Positions 11,711 to 22,150 of a stretch of 64,000 bases of DNA are shown here, piece after piece (within the stretch, counting starts at the first letter, position 1; every line of letters starts with the position of its first letter). The stretch is from Hordeum vulgare subsp. vulgare (Eukaryota > Streptophyta > Magnoliopsida > Poales > Poaceae). The stretch spans positions 539,080,083-539,144,082 of the forward strand of contig NC_058520.1 in assembly GCF_904849725.1 (NCBI RefSeq), written 5' to 3'. Both the position numbers and the translations under genes were made by a program. Under the pieces are notes generated by a model. The model did not search any database. It was not told the DNA's origin and saw only the letters and a list, made by a program, of their open reading frames with translations.

Positions 11711-12259
11711 TCCCTTTGTCACGGTTTAAAAAACGCGCATGAGCAATCTTTCGGACCAAGGTGAATCTTGATTGACTCTAAATTTTTTTGAAATTGCTCA
11801 CACAATAATCGTGCGGCGCCTAACTATTTAAAAAGATAATGCATATTAACTCACACATTCATTAAACGAGGAGTGCATGCAGTTCACTAGTACTTCTAAT
11901 TAATCAAGCATTAAATGTCACGCGTCTTAAGGCTGCTCATAGTGGGGAGTAACTTAGCCAAGTAACATGCACATGTTACTGGTCTATGTTACTACCTCCA
12001 TAGTGGGTAGTAACATTTGTGGGATGTCATATTAATTAGGATATAGACTCATTTTGTATTGGTATGTGTGATGTTACTGTAACATAGCTAGTTACCACAA
12101 GCACCTCTTTCCTCATTAACTCACTGCCACATAAGCAAATTTGCATTGTAATGTGTGATGTTACTACTATGTTACTCCCTACTATGACCAGCTTAATCCT
12201 CTTCTATTTTAAAAAATGCATGTAAACGAACCGCGTCTTCTAAATCATAAGGGAGGAAG
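11711..12259. mobile_element. Stowaway-like MITE, interrupted
   Basis: Left end CTCCCTTTGTCACGG..., right end (reverse) CTTCCTCCCTTATGA..., with TA on both sides (11709-11710, 12260-12261) as for Tc1/mariner MITEs. The subterminal AAAACGCGCATG/CATGTAAACG...CGCGTCTT motifs agree between the ends. The middle is interrupted by another MITE at 11930-12192. Confidence 0.65.
11930..12192. mobile_element. Tourist-like MITE inside the Stowaway
   Basis: Ends GGCTGCTCATAGTGGGGAG and (reverse) GCTGGTCATAGTAGGGAG, flanked by TTA on both sides (11927-11929, 12193-12195). The interior is rich in GTTACT/AGTAAC motifs. Size, ends and TTA duplication fit a PIF/Harbinger-derived MITE. Confidence 0.8.
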
Positions 12260-12644
12260 TATACGTGGAGAGTTGACGGTATAGCAGCTAGCAGAGCCAC
12301 ACCTTTTTTATTTTTTGAACAGCAGTCACAACTATTAATTAGGCTGAAAATTGGTTGACAAACTTTGATTTATTAGTGTCGAAAGAGTAATGGAAGAATC
12401 TTGGTTAGCAATTCAAACCCTTCTTTTTATTAAACGTCGGGGACGAGATCTGTTGAATAGTATTATCGTTGACATGATGCAAATGTACTTGGATCCGGAC
12501 TGCACGGATCTGGAGTGCAATGTAAGCTCGAATGATTCATTCGTACCCTTTTTTTTAGAAAACAAGGATGTACCCTGGCCTTTGTATCTGTGCGATGCAT
12601 GTAATTATTTTACTAATTATCCATCAAGATCTTACAAAATAATA

Positions 12645-12749
12645 CTCTTTTTACCTAAAAATAAGTGATTAAAAAATAACTTAGTTTTGTACTAATTTTA
12701 GTATAAACTAGAGTCACTTTTGAGTCACTTATTTTAGGATGGAGGGAAT
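12645..12749. mobile_element. Stowaway-like MITE remnant
   Basis: CCTAAAAATAAGTGATT (from ~12653) and GTCACTTATTTTAGGATGGAGGGA (to ~12747) form imperfect inverted ends ending in a GGAGGG-type terminus followed by AATA. The left terminus is degraded (CTTTTTACC). Confidence 0.5.
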
Positions 12750-14126
12750 ACATCAATACGTCTCAAGCCATCATGTTGGCAACACATGTCGCTATTCCTA
12801 TCCCCTTGATGAAGGGGTGCTTAATATTCGGATCAAATACCAAACAAACATCACACCAAAGCCTAACATCTAAAGTCGGATGCCACATCCAAGCCACACG
12901 CGAGGACTGGGTGACACATCGGTCTGACGCATTCCCAATGGGCACCAACGTACACGCTGCAAGGGTCATCACCTTCGTTTTCCATCGATCATCGATCTTG
13001 CGAGGCCTCTCTAATATCGACGCCACCACGACGCCAGACAGCGTCGTCCTCCTACGTGAGTCCATCGCCACACATCAAACGCCGAGTCTCAACTACTCCA
13101 CGCCGTCGAGATCCATCGCCATAAATATGTAGGATGAAGCACTGCTCCATCAAAGATGTCGTCCACTTGTCCCTTGAGCCCGCACACACCTCCAAGAATG
13201 ACGCCCCCAAGGGGGGAACGACACAAGACTGTCGCCGTCATCCAATCTGTGATCTAGTGTTTCTCCCAGAGGTATTGAGTGGAGTTAGGAGCTTCACCTC
13301 GATGATGCCTTCATGAAGGAAACAATGATAAAGGCCGCCATCACCGGCTTCGGCCACCGGCCGAAGACTAGATTTTCACCGGGATCCGTCAAAAGAAATC
13401 CACGCGACAACATGTGCATCGTCCTGACCGCCTTCAAAGCCCCAAATCTAGCGACTATCCACGACAACACTACCACCGCACGAGCCCTGGCGCACTGGCC
13501 ACTGCCTGAGTGTGTCACCACTGGAGCCTAGGAGAAGGGCTCCCACCCCACGTCGCCAAACAGCAAGAGCACTCGAGAAGGATCATGTGCGCTCGTCACC
13601 ATCTCTGACCCGAACGAATTTGTTGCAAAAAACCACTAGATCGCCGACGCAAATCCGCCTTAGACACGGACTGCACCACGCCATGCCGCCGCAGACAGAC
13701 AGAGCTCTGCCCCCGGGATCCAGGTCGAACGTCGCTGCTGCCGTCCACGACCACCATGGCCGCTGTGACTACACGGACGTGTCCAGCAGCCCGCACCACC
13801 CAATCTTCCACGTTGCCTTACAGTTTTGTCACCTCCGCCCACCACCACGCCGCCACCATGCGTCATCGCCGGATGCGAGCCGCCGCCGCGACCCAGATCA
13901 AGGTGAGGCGCCCCGACACTAATGGGTGACCTGCCTCACTAGATTCGGACGCGAGAGTAAGGTGATCCTCTACCGCCGCCATCGGCCGACCGGGGCTTTG
14001 CCCGGCGGCTTCATCCAACGGCGACAAAGGAAGGACGCAATGGAGGCGGCTCAGGAGTGCGGCGGTGTATCTCGTCCGAGTCACCCTAGCACGAGGTGAC
14101 CCGAGGGGCTCACGTCAATCATTGAG
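12750..14126. other. GC-rich spacer, no supported gene
   Basis: The sequence is CG- and CCACC/GCCGCC-rich, with short open frames on both strands that I do not recognise as protein families and that lack a consistent exon pattern. It looks like a decayed repeat or captured GC-rich sequence, but no terminal repeats or TSD could be found. Nothing further can be said. Confidence 0.4.
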
Positions 14127-14586
14127 TTAGAGCAACTCTAGCAGAACCGCATCCCGCCTCGACCTGGAAAATAACCGCATAAATGCGGGTCGGGCGGAAA
14201 AACCTGCCCGATACGACCCCGCATCCCGCTCCGGCGTGCAAAAAAATTTGGGGGACGCCGCAAAATCTCGGCCCCAACCCGCGTATTTGCGGGTTTCCCC
14301 CTCGCAGGTGCGGTGCCCTGCATATAAGCGGAAGCGGTTGGTGGGGGACATTTCAGCCCGCACTTTCCCCCACCAACCACCTCCCCTCTCCCCTCGCGTC
14401 GCCGCCACCCCGCCGCCCAAGATTCCGGCGGAAGGAGCCGGCAGGAGCTTGTCGAAAGGCCGCCACACGCACGAGGCCTCCCCTCCCCCCTTGCGCCGGC
14501 GGGTCGCCGAATTTGCGGATCTGCGGACCTTCATCGCGAGGCCGCTGGATTTGGCTTTTGCCGGCCACCGGTGGCTGAGCCAAGCG

Positions 14587-15282
14587 ATGGAGTGGTCGGG
14601 GAGCATCTCCCGCAACCTCAACAAGGGCGCATCACCGCATGCAGGGACGGGTTCGTCCTCCTCGCACCGTCGACGATTTGCGGGCATGGATTTGTTCGGC
14701 CGTCCACCGGGCTTGGCGTTGCCGCTCATACAGTGCGACGACTGCACGCAGACAGTGCTGCGGCTTACTTCGGCCATGCCGAAGCACCGTGGATGGGTGT
14801 TCTTCGAATGCGAAAACGACGGGGTACGTGCACTTGCGGTAGCTCATTTCGATATCTCATTCTTTGGTTCAATTGCGGATCCTCATTCCAAACATGGTCA
14901 TTCTTTTGTGTAGGAAGATGGATGCTCATTTTTGTTTTGGGAAGGCCAATACATTGATTTATTGATAGAAAGAAAGTTAATAGATGTCGATGCACTCCTT
15001 AGTAGAATAAAAAACAATGATGTGGCTGCGTGTGCAACGTCTACTTCTTCCGAACCAAAGATGAAAAATGAAGAATGGAAGGTCAAGAATCCGCAGATCA
15101 ACAAGTTTTCAACTAGTTGGAGCAGTTATGGAAGTTGGAAATCTTCTAAAATGCATACGTGTGGTTCTTGTTTTCTTTGGTCTTGCTATTCCAGCAAAGA
15201 TGTGGTGATGTCTTATGTATCCAATGTTGTTGAAAAAGCAAAGAAATGCATTATGTTGGATCAAATTGAGGTGCAAATTTAG
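14587..15282 (+). CDS. GRF-type zinc-finger protein, two exons
   Basis: Exon 1 runs 14587-14823 (ATG in MEWSGSIS...) and exon 2 runs 14914-15282, with a GT (GTACGT) donor at 14824 and a TAG acceptor at 14911-14913. The joined protein is ~200 residues. A GRF zinc finger spans the splice site: LIQCDDC in exon 1, then GWVFFEC, then GCSFLFWEGQYI in exon 2, giving the C-x2-C...C...C-x-F-x-W pattern. After it comes an acidic/helical DLLIERKLIDVDALLSRI motif that often follows GRF fingers in grass copies. GRF fingers bind single-stranded nucleic acid in known proteins; the role here is unknown. The gene lies wholly inside the Harbinger-type element. The ATG is the first in frame near the motif; the open frame extends further upstream, so the start is uncertain. 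Confidence 0.62.
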
Positions 15283-15330
15283 GTTTTCCGGGCTGGAAGG
15301 AGCTGCGCCAGATCAGACCCCGCAAAGTCG

Positions 15331-15373
15331 ACCCGTAAAAAAACATATTCCGCGAATATGCTTTTTTACGGGT
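15331..15373. repeat. 43-base near-perfect palindrome
   Basis: Arms ACCCGTAAAAAAACATATTC and (reverse) ACCCGTAAAAAAGCATATTC pair around a CGCG centre with only two mismatches. It lies ~50 bases 3' of the GRF gene stop, inside the right subterminal part of the Harbinger-type element. It could be a transcript-end hairpin or the footprint of a smaller inverted repeat. Confidence 0.8.
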
Positions 15374-15490
15374 CCGTTATGCGGGCTCTGCATCCGCGGC
15401 CATGCGCGCCGATCTACAAAGGCATTTTTCCGCGAACTGCAAACATGTTTTGCGGATCGGACGGATGCGGGGTCTGGTAGAGTTCTCTTA

Positions 15491-16720
15491 GTTAGCTGAG
15501 TCAATCAGGAAGTAGATCGATTCATTCGTAACTGTGCAATATCTGCACCTGTTCTAATAGCAGCCGTGATTTTTTTTACGGGGATAGAAACCGTGATTAA
15601 ATGGATGGGAGTGTGGTATATGAGATTATATCTACCCTACGGAGTACTCCATACAATTTCTATACAAGGTCGCTGTATATTTGTTGTCCAATATCTTTTG
15701 ACATTAATTTTACCAATAAAATATGAGTTATATGTCACAAAAAGTATGTTATTGGATGGACATTTCAAAGAATTTTTCAAAGATATACTCTGGATGACTT
15801 ATAACTCATATTTTGTTGACCAAAAGAGTAAGTCAAAATTTGACATGAAAAAAAAGTGACATTGTATACGAAAACACATGGAGTATTTATGTTCCCTTAA
15901 AACTCTATGTGCCCCCAAATTTCGCAAAACTATGTATGGAACTGTTGTTCTAGCATGACAGTTTGGTTAGCTCGCATTTCCTGTTATGCGTTTTTGGATT
16001 GAAACCAATAACAGGGAATATCAAATAATTCGTTGTCCAGCTAGATTAAGGTGTAAAGTTTTAGCAAAAGTTGATCATTGATTTATACGGTATATCATCT
16101 TTTAGTGGGATTCAATCATTTCGTTTTGAAAAACAATGAGTACACTAGTCCATCTCAGTAGGGCACACAAACAATAAGCATAGTTAGGGTGTCCACCAGT
16201 CAATAGTTTATATACCGTTTGTTCCATGGAGCATGGTGCTTTGGGTTCTCTTCCGCCTCGGGCATCTGTAGTAGCTCAACTATTTTTCTCTTTTAATAAA
16301 ATGATGGGCAATTCTCAATGTGTGTTCAGGAAAATGTTAAACATGGTGTGCAACCACCTATTAAGTATCAAACTAATGTTTTTTGTTCTCATGGAATTCA
16401 ACTATTTGCCTATATGGGTGGCAAATATACATCACCAATTCGTAACCAAAGAATACAACATACATTTTGTTCCTTCATGGTTAAAGAAAGTCAACATGGT
16501 CTCAAAATGCAACTAATTTACCACCAGTTAAATTACAATATATCATAAACTAAACAAAACTGTGTGTTAAGGATAGTGCTTTCAAAAATATTTTTTAGGA
16601 ATTATTTTCAAGCATCAATCCAAAGATGTAGCTTCAGTTTTTTTCAAAAATTAGTAACTTTTAAATATCTAAAACAACAACTTTCAGAACCAGATCTTGC
16701 AAAAAGTTAAGATAAAAGGT
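15491..16720. other. AT-rich spacer, nothing recognised
   Basis: No open frame above ~100 codons with family features, no terminal repeats and no splice-consistent exon set was seen. A TA-rich, Stowaway-like composition occurs around 15640-15900 but without clear ends. Confidence 0.4.
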
Positions 16721-16721
16721 A

Positions 16722-16945
16722 CCACCTCGGTTTCAAGATAATTTACGTTCTAGGTTATCAAAAGTCAAATTTGCTTAAGTTTGACCATGACTATAGAAAA
16801 ATGAATTAACATCTAAAACACCATATTTGTCTCATGATCCTTTATGACATATATCTTCGTATTGTGTGCATTTGGTGTTGTAGATCTTGCTACGTTTTTC
16901 TGTAGACTTGATCAAACTTAAGCAAGTTTGACTTAACACAAATAT
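16722..16945. mobile_element. MITE remnant with inverted TTGCTTAAGTTTGA arms
   Basis: AGTCAAATTTGCTTAAGTTTGACC (16763 onward) is repeated inverted as GATCAAACTTAAGCAAGTTTGACT (16908 onward). This is the typical subterminal motif of Stowaway-class MITEs. The left outer end (CACCTCGGTTTCAAGATAA) is degraded and the right outer end seems lost next to the Mutator-like element. Confidence 0.45.
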
Positions 16946-16959
16946 GAAAGTTCAATTTT

Positions 16960-18162
16960 GAGTTAATTACACTTCTGATACGTAAACTTGCACTTGAAGT
17001 ACACGCTCCATATATAAACTTAAAAATGACACAAATTGGCCCTACAAATTGCCTTTCAGGTATATCCCAATACATTCTCATTGTTTGTCACTAACTATCT
17101 GTTAAACTATGCACGCCAGTTGGTGCGCATGGGGCCCACCTATCAATGGCAAAGAAAGGAAAAACTCGTCACTTTCTGGAGCACGCTCTAAGATTCCATG
17201 AGACAACTACTACACCAATTGCTACTTCCGTTAGTGTAATAGATAGACATTCTTTTAGATGGGTAGGAAACAATTGATTTGAAGTCAAAATAGGCATTGC
17301 TTGAGGGTTTTACAATGTTATTCTTTATCCTTTTAGGTTTTAATATGAGAGGGGCCGAAAAGCTGATTTAAAAAAACTTAGATTTCTGATATTGTTTCAT
17401 TTGAAATTTTCAAACGAATTTTGAACTAATTTTTAGTTTAAACAGGTACTCCTTTTAAACCCATATATGAGAAAATGTGTCTTCAATTCTAGTGGTCAAC
17501 TTGACTTTTTTTATTCAGAAGAGGGGTGTGGGTTCAAGGCATCGCTAAGGCGCCTCGTCCATATCTCTTTAGAAGAAAAAAACGTTGAATATAACTAAAA
17601 AGGTCCAGTTTTTTGCAAGATGGTATGTGCGCCTTATCAGGAGAGGAAGTTGTTGTGTGAAATCATATGCATACGATCTCTATTTGATAATATTTGACCT
17701 CTTAAGTTGAAAAAAAAATTGAGCGATATGAAAAACATTCAGGGCTCATCAGAATTTTGACAACGGGCCAACCGTGGAGAGACCCACGCATCACACAGTA
17801 AATTCCGTATAGTACACATTTTGGATTACCCTGCAAAATGCACTTTTTAGATTTAAATTAATTTACCTAATAAAATATACAAATGACAATATGCCAGCAC
17901 TAACAAAAAAGTGTGTAATTCTGCACTGCTTTTGGCTATGCTTTTTCATTTCTTTCTATGCCACTGACATGTGGGACCCACACGCAGTAGTGTGGGTTAG
18001 TTGTTATGCAGAGTTTAAAGAAGAGTTAACGGCTAACAACGAAATGTATGTACTTAAACATACTCAAAGCACAAGTTTTACGATCAATTTATGTCATTTT
18101 CAAGTTTACGAATGGACATGTACATCAAGTGTTGGTTCATGTACCAAAAATACAATTAACTC
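16960..18162. mobile_element. Mutator-like non-autonomous element with ~210-base TIRs
   Basis: GAGTTAATTACACTT... from 16960 to ~17165 is matched, inverted, by ~17935-18162 (reverse strand begins GAGTTAATTGTATTT). Matches run over ~200 bases: both arms carry AAACTTG(C/A)(A/A)AATGACA(C/T)AAATTG, GGG(C/T)CCCAC and the GGCA(A/T)AGAAA stretch. Long TIRs of this start sequence are typical of grass MULE-type elements. The flanks TTCAATTTT and TTTAGTTAT agree at 6 of 9 positions, perhaps a decayed 9-base TSD. There is no transposase in the ~750-base centre. Confidence 0.65.
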
Positions 18163-19079
18163 TTTAGTTATTTGTTTTGAACGGAGGGAGGAGGCGCATA
18201 CACGTATTTTCTCTCTCCCTATAAGGCTGGTTGTAATGGATAGTATCATATACTAGTATCATGCGTATGATACCACAACCATAATGCATAATATCATGTG
18301 TTAATATTACAGGATGGTTCATTTATTGCCATGCAAGACACATAATAATACATCATTTAATATGATATCATATCATGATATAATACTCAACCCTCTATTT
18401 CTTCATTTAATTCTATGCCACATCATCGAAATTGCCTAGTTGACATGCATGATATTTCCATCGTTACTAAATATAAGTCTTTTAAGATATTTCATTAGAG
18501 GACTACATGCAGAACAAAATGAATAGATCTACACTCTAAGACATGTCTATATACATCCGTATATAGTCTTCTAATGAAACGATAGAAAGACTTAGAGGGT
18601 GCTTGAATACATTTTAGTCCCATAACTAAAAGTAGTGGAACTAAAACTTGCTAGCCTCACCCATGCTTGGATTCAAATACTAAAGAGACTAAAATTAAGT
18701 TAATGAGCATTTATTATCATCCCTCTTCAGACTAGTAGAGAGAGTTAAATGAGGAGAGAGATGACTAATGCATATTTTAGTAGGGGTTTCCCTGACTAAA
18801 AAGTTTTAGGCCCTGTTTGTTTCAGAAGTTCCGGGACTTTTTTTAGTCCCAACTAAAAAGTACCTAGTCTCTATCCGTTTGTTTTCATGGACTAAATAGG
18901 GACTAGAGGTCATTAAATGACATGCATAAAGACAATGTTACCCCTAGTAATGTAGTAGTAGTTATTAAATGACATGCTAAAAGTAGGGGCACTGTTGGAA
19001 AAAGTGTCAAAAAAGTCCCAAAAAGACCCTTCCATAGGGACTTCTTCCTTTAGTCCCAAATACCACCTTTTAGTCCCTA

Positions 19080-21938
19080 CTAGTACAAATGCCCGTGCGT
19101 TGCACCGGGAAAAAAAAAACACAACTTGTTTCATGTATAAAAAAAGACACAACTTGTTTTATGTATAAAATGTATTATTGAGCAATAAATAATGTTTGTG
19201 ATTAGCTTCTGCATCGGACAAACGTTCAGGCGTTTAGGGATGAAATAGGGGTCCGACTGTAGCTCTCTTATCTATTATTAAAATAATTATGTGTCATTTG
19301 GTGTTTGTACGGGTGTTATGAAGGAGAGAGGTCACATGTGGATGGGAATCGTTGAAAACAGAATTAACACTCCATTTGAAAATTGACGCTAAAAATCTGC
19401 TAAACAGGTTTTGGAAAAAAGGACACAAGGGATGATGAACAATTCTGAAGCTAGGCATGGTCATTTCAGCTCATCATCGGTCACTCAGCATAACCAGCAG
19501 GAACTATGTGCGTGCTCTTGTAAGGCTGTTTCAGATTGAATTTCATGTTTCATCATCAGTTGTGGATTTAACCTCGCGCTGCTCATCAGAAGTTAAAGTA
19601 TCCCGTCTCTATCACATATATCAAACAAGCTAGAGGACTCACTCCACTACCAGATCGCTGCTATGCTCAGGAACCAAAGTGAAGCATTCAAGAGAACCAC
19701 ATATGAACCGGTCAGTCTAAGAAGACAAACGGCAACAACAACCGTCTTCTACTCATCAGATCCACCGTTCCACCAACCCATCAGCCCAATCCGAGTATTC
19801 CTCTTCCACTCGCTCCTCCCCGAACCCTCTCGTCGGAACAGTAAGACCAGCAGCGAAATCGCTGCCAGTCTCACCCGCGCCCTCCCCGAGCTAACTAAAG
19901 ATATGCCTCTGAAAATCCGACAACCCAAAAAACCATGTTTTTGTCAGATAGGGATTACAGATGGAGCCTAACCACTCGGTTCACAACATATCTACCCATT
20001 TCACATAGCTAGCGATGTGGTTAACCCAACTAATAATTGCAATTCAAGTTCTGCCCAACTTAACACCAAAACCAAAACAGTAGGCGCCGGAGAAACAATT
20101 CAACCATGATTGCACACAGCTGGCTGACTGAAGAGTTCTACTCATCTCACTGGAACTGAGGATGGTGATAAACAATCCGACCATGTCTATCAAGGGTATG
20201 CAATGCAAGTCATCTCACCGGGAGGAACAAATGGCAATCAACAGTCCAACAACCATGTCGATGTCTTAGATGGGGCGGATCGATATGGTAGGCGAAAAAC
20301 AAAACCTTTCCTTTCTTACAGCAGCGCAAGTCAACCATATGGATCTTCCTTGTCTAGCAGCAACCCTAGTTATCATGCCAAAAACAAAACTTGAGGCGTG
20401 CAGGCGCTCGATCGGTCTCGCTCTCAGATGGAAGTTGGTGGTCCTTACGTTGTCAGGAAGAACAAGGCGATGATGTTCGCAAGTTAAGTGCAGCTCTAGC
20501 ACCCTCTACATGAAATGTATCATGTATCAAACCATCAATTAACTACTAAAAAACGTAAATGTACCATGTGAAGATATAATACCTTCACAAGCGAACCCAA
20601 TGAGTGTGAACCAACAGAGTGTGGATCACCACAGATTATGCAGTCAACAACCTTCAGGACAGACAAAAAAGAGTTCCACATATTCTCAGATGGTCAGCAT
20701 GAGACCAACAAAGGAGATTATACAGATATAACAGAATACTCTGTAAAGAAAAAATAAGTACCGTGTAAAGAAGTAAATCACAATATGCTTGCAAGTAATT
20801 TTTCTGTAACTGTCTTGCTCGTATTTGTTTTTTGATGAGTAAAGATACATAAAATGTACGACACAGAAAATTGAGAAATCATATTGATGAATAAATTTAT
20901 AAAGAGTATATAACCACTATTACGAAACACATCCAAATAGTATTGTGTTGAACTGATCTGAGAAAGCGGTTAAATAGATTAACATCTCTGTGCAACATTT
21001 CTAGTTTCTAATTTTACAATGGAGTATGCTCTACCTAGTTTCAGTCATCCAAAACTGAACCAAAACTTGATGCACAAACACAGTTTGCTCTAGTTTCAGC
21101 CATGGCATCTAAGACAGGAGTTTAACCAAAACGATATGTGTACAAACTGAAATAGAGTATAACCAAGACGTATAAACTGTAGTTGATCTTCAGGTCTGGG
21201 TGTAGATGGGGGCGTACAAACTGTAGTTGATCTTCAGATCTGGGTGTAGATGGGGAAAGGGGAAGCTCACCACGTCGATGCTCCTCTGGCCACTCTACCT
21301 TCAGAGACGAGACGAGAGGTTCCCTACGTCGCCAAATGTGGAGCTGGAGGAGGGGGAGCGGAGCGCGTGCCTGACCTCCATCCTCACGTCGGCGAGCCAG
21401 TCCGGGTACCCGACGTGGTGGTCCATCCAGCGCGGGTCGCGCAGCGAGAAGGAGCGCATCGCCTGCTCGGAAGGCTCGGAGGTCAGCAGCAGCTCCAGCC
21501 CGCGGCCAACGTTGAACAGGAGGCCGCGGTTCATACGCAGGGGCTCGGCGACCGGGACGGGGGGACGCGACGGGAACGGGATCCTCGCTGCGGAGCATCC
21601 TCCTGCGCCCGCACACCGCCCTCGTCCACCCCGCCTCCTTATCCTCCTGTGTCCACGCGCCATACCTCCTCGACCCTGCCTCCTCGGTCCCGCACACCGC
21701 CCCTCGGCCTGGCGTCGCCGGCGACAAGGCCCCGCCCCGAGCTCCATCGCCTCCTCTCCCGTCAGCCCTGCGGTTGAGGACGGGAATGGATAAGCCTGGG
21801 GGCGCTACGTAAAAGCGAAACGTTTTTTAACTTAATCAGGGACTGCGGGTTGAATGCTCAAAAACGAAAGGACTTTTACGTAAAAAAAAGCCAAGACGGA
21901 CGACAGAAACAGTACTCGCTTTATTATTAAGGGAGAGA
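19080..21938 (-). mobile_element. nest level 5: Helitron (innermost, minus strand)
   Basis: On the minus strand the element begins TCTCTCCCTTAATAATAAAG (21938 leftwards). It ends with a hairpin CCCGGTGC-AAC-GCACGGG followed by ATTTGTACTAG (to 19080), i.e. TC...CTAG with a 3' hairpin. The flanks are A and A rather than the usual A and T. No Rep/helicase is present. The right part (21100-21780) is GC-rich and looks captured from a gene; a 44-base unit near 21169-21256 is duplicated in tandem. Confidence 0.72.
21301..21747 (-). pseudogene. captured gene fragment, unidentified
   Basis: A GC-rich minus-strand open frame reads RMNRGLLFNVGRGLELLL... then RDPRWMDHHVGYPDWLADVR..., ending FGDVGNLSSRL directly before a GTAGAG (donor-like) site. 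Codon composition differs sharply from the surrounding AT-rich Helitron body, as expected for a captured exon. I do not recognise the parent family. The N-terminal Arg/Gly-rich part is probably noise. Confidence 0.4.
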
Positions 21939-22150
21939 AAAGTCCCTACATCAAAAAGTCCGTGGAAACAAACACCCCCTTAATTTTAAGACTAGTTTTA
22001 ACCCCTCTTTAGTCAGGGGTGCTTGAACCTTTAGCCTCTTAAAAACACTATTTTTAGTCAGACTAAAATAAAAACCTTGGATCCAAACACCCTTTTATAT
22101 TTAAAAACGGAGGGGGTACTAGTTATGATATTCTCGTTACGGGCAGCTAA

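Larger units (their letters stand above)
14130..15487. mobile_element. PIF/Harbinger-type element carrying a GRF zinc-finger gene
   Basis: Left end GAGCAACTCTAGCAGAACCG and right end (reverse) GAGAACTCTACCAGACCCCG are imperfect inverted repeats. They are flanked by the 3-base duplication TTA (14127-14129 and 15488-15490), which is typical of PIF/Harbinger. The 1358-base body has GC-rich subterminal parts full of GCATCC/GCGGG motifs and a two-exon gene in the centre. No DDE transposase is present, so it is non-autonomous. Confidence 0.8.
18809..21979. mobile_element. nest level 4: Tourist-like MITE (GGCCCTGTTT family)
   Basis: Ends GGCCCTGTTTGTTTC and (reverse) GGGGGTGTTTGTTTCC, flanked by TTA (18806-18808, 21980-21982). 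It is the same family as 11152-11509, and the flanks of the inner Helitron join exactly where that copy is continuous (AGTCCCTA/AAAGTCCCT). Confidence 0.82.
18595..22094. mobile_element. nest level 3: Tourist-like MITE (AGGGTGTTTGGAT family)
   Basis: Left end GAGGGTGCTTGAATACATTT and right end (reverse) AAGGGTGTTTGGATCCAAGG are flanked by TTA on both sides (18592-18594, 22095-22097). Its own sequence is 18595-18808 and 21980-22094 and contains TTTTAGTC/GACTAAAA motifs. Confidence 0.78.
18455..22116. mobile_element. nest level 2: Stowaway-type MITE
   Basis: Left end (degraded) TTTCCATCGTTACTAAATATAAGTC, right end TATATTTAAAAACGGAGGGGG, flanked by TA (18453-18454, 22117-22118). The left body is 18455-18594, with the familiar ATCTACACTCTAA and TCTATATACATCCGTATAT core of this wheat Stowaway family. 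The right end follows at 22095-22116 after the inserted elements. Confidence 0.78.
18225..22147. mobile_element. nest level 1: Tourist-like MITE (outermost)
   Basis: Left end GGCTGGTTGTAATGGATAG and right end (reverse) GCTGCCCGTAACGAGAATA lie between TAA duplications (18222-18224 and 22148-22150). The MITE body is 18225-18454 plus 22117-22147: CATGATA on the left joins TACTAGTTATGATA on the right when the inner elements are removed. The interior has many ATGATA/TATCAT motifs. Confidence 0.8.

Noticed and set aside
13512..13922. 136-codon plus-strand frame in the GC-rich spacer
   Set aside because: Pro/Arg/His-rich with no motif, overlapping minus-strand frames of similar quality.
19258..19300. 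A possible further Helitron 5' end (TCTCTTATCTATTATTAAAA) on the plus strand
   Set aside because: No matching 3' hairpin/CTAG in the right orientation was found; the motif alone is too short.
19200..20500. Possible genes in the innermost Helitron body
   Set aside because: Only short frames with no splice-consistent or family-like protein.
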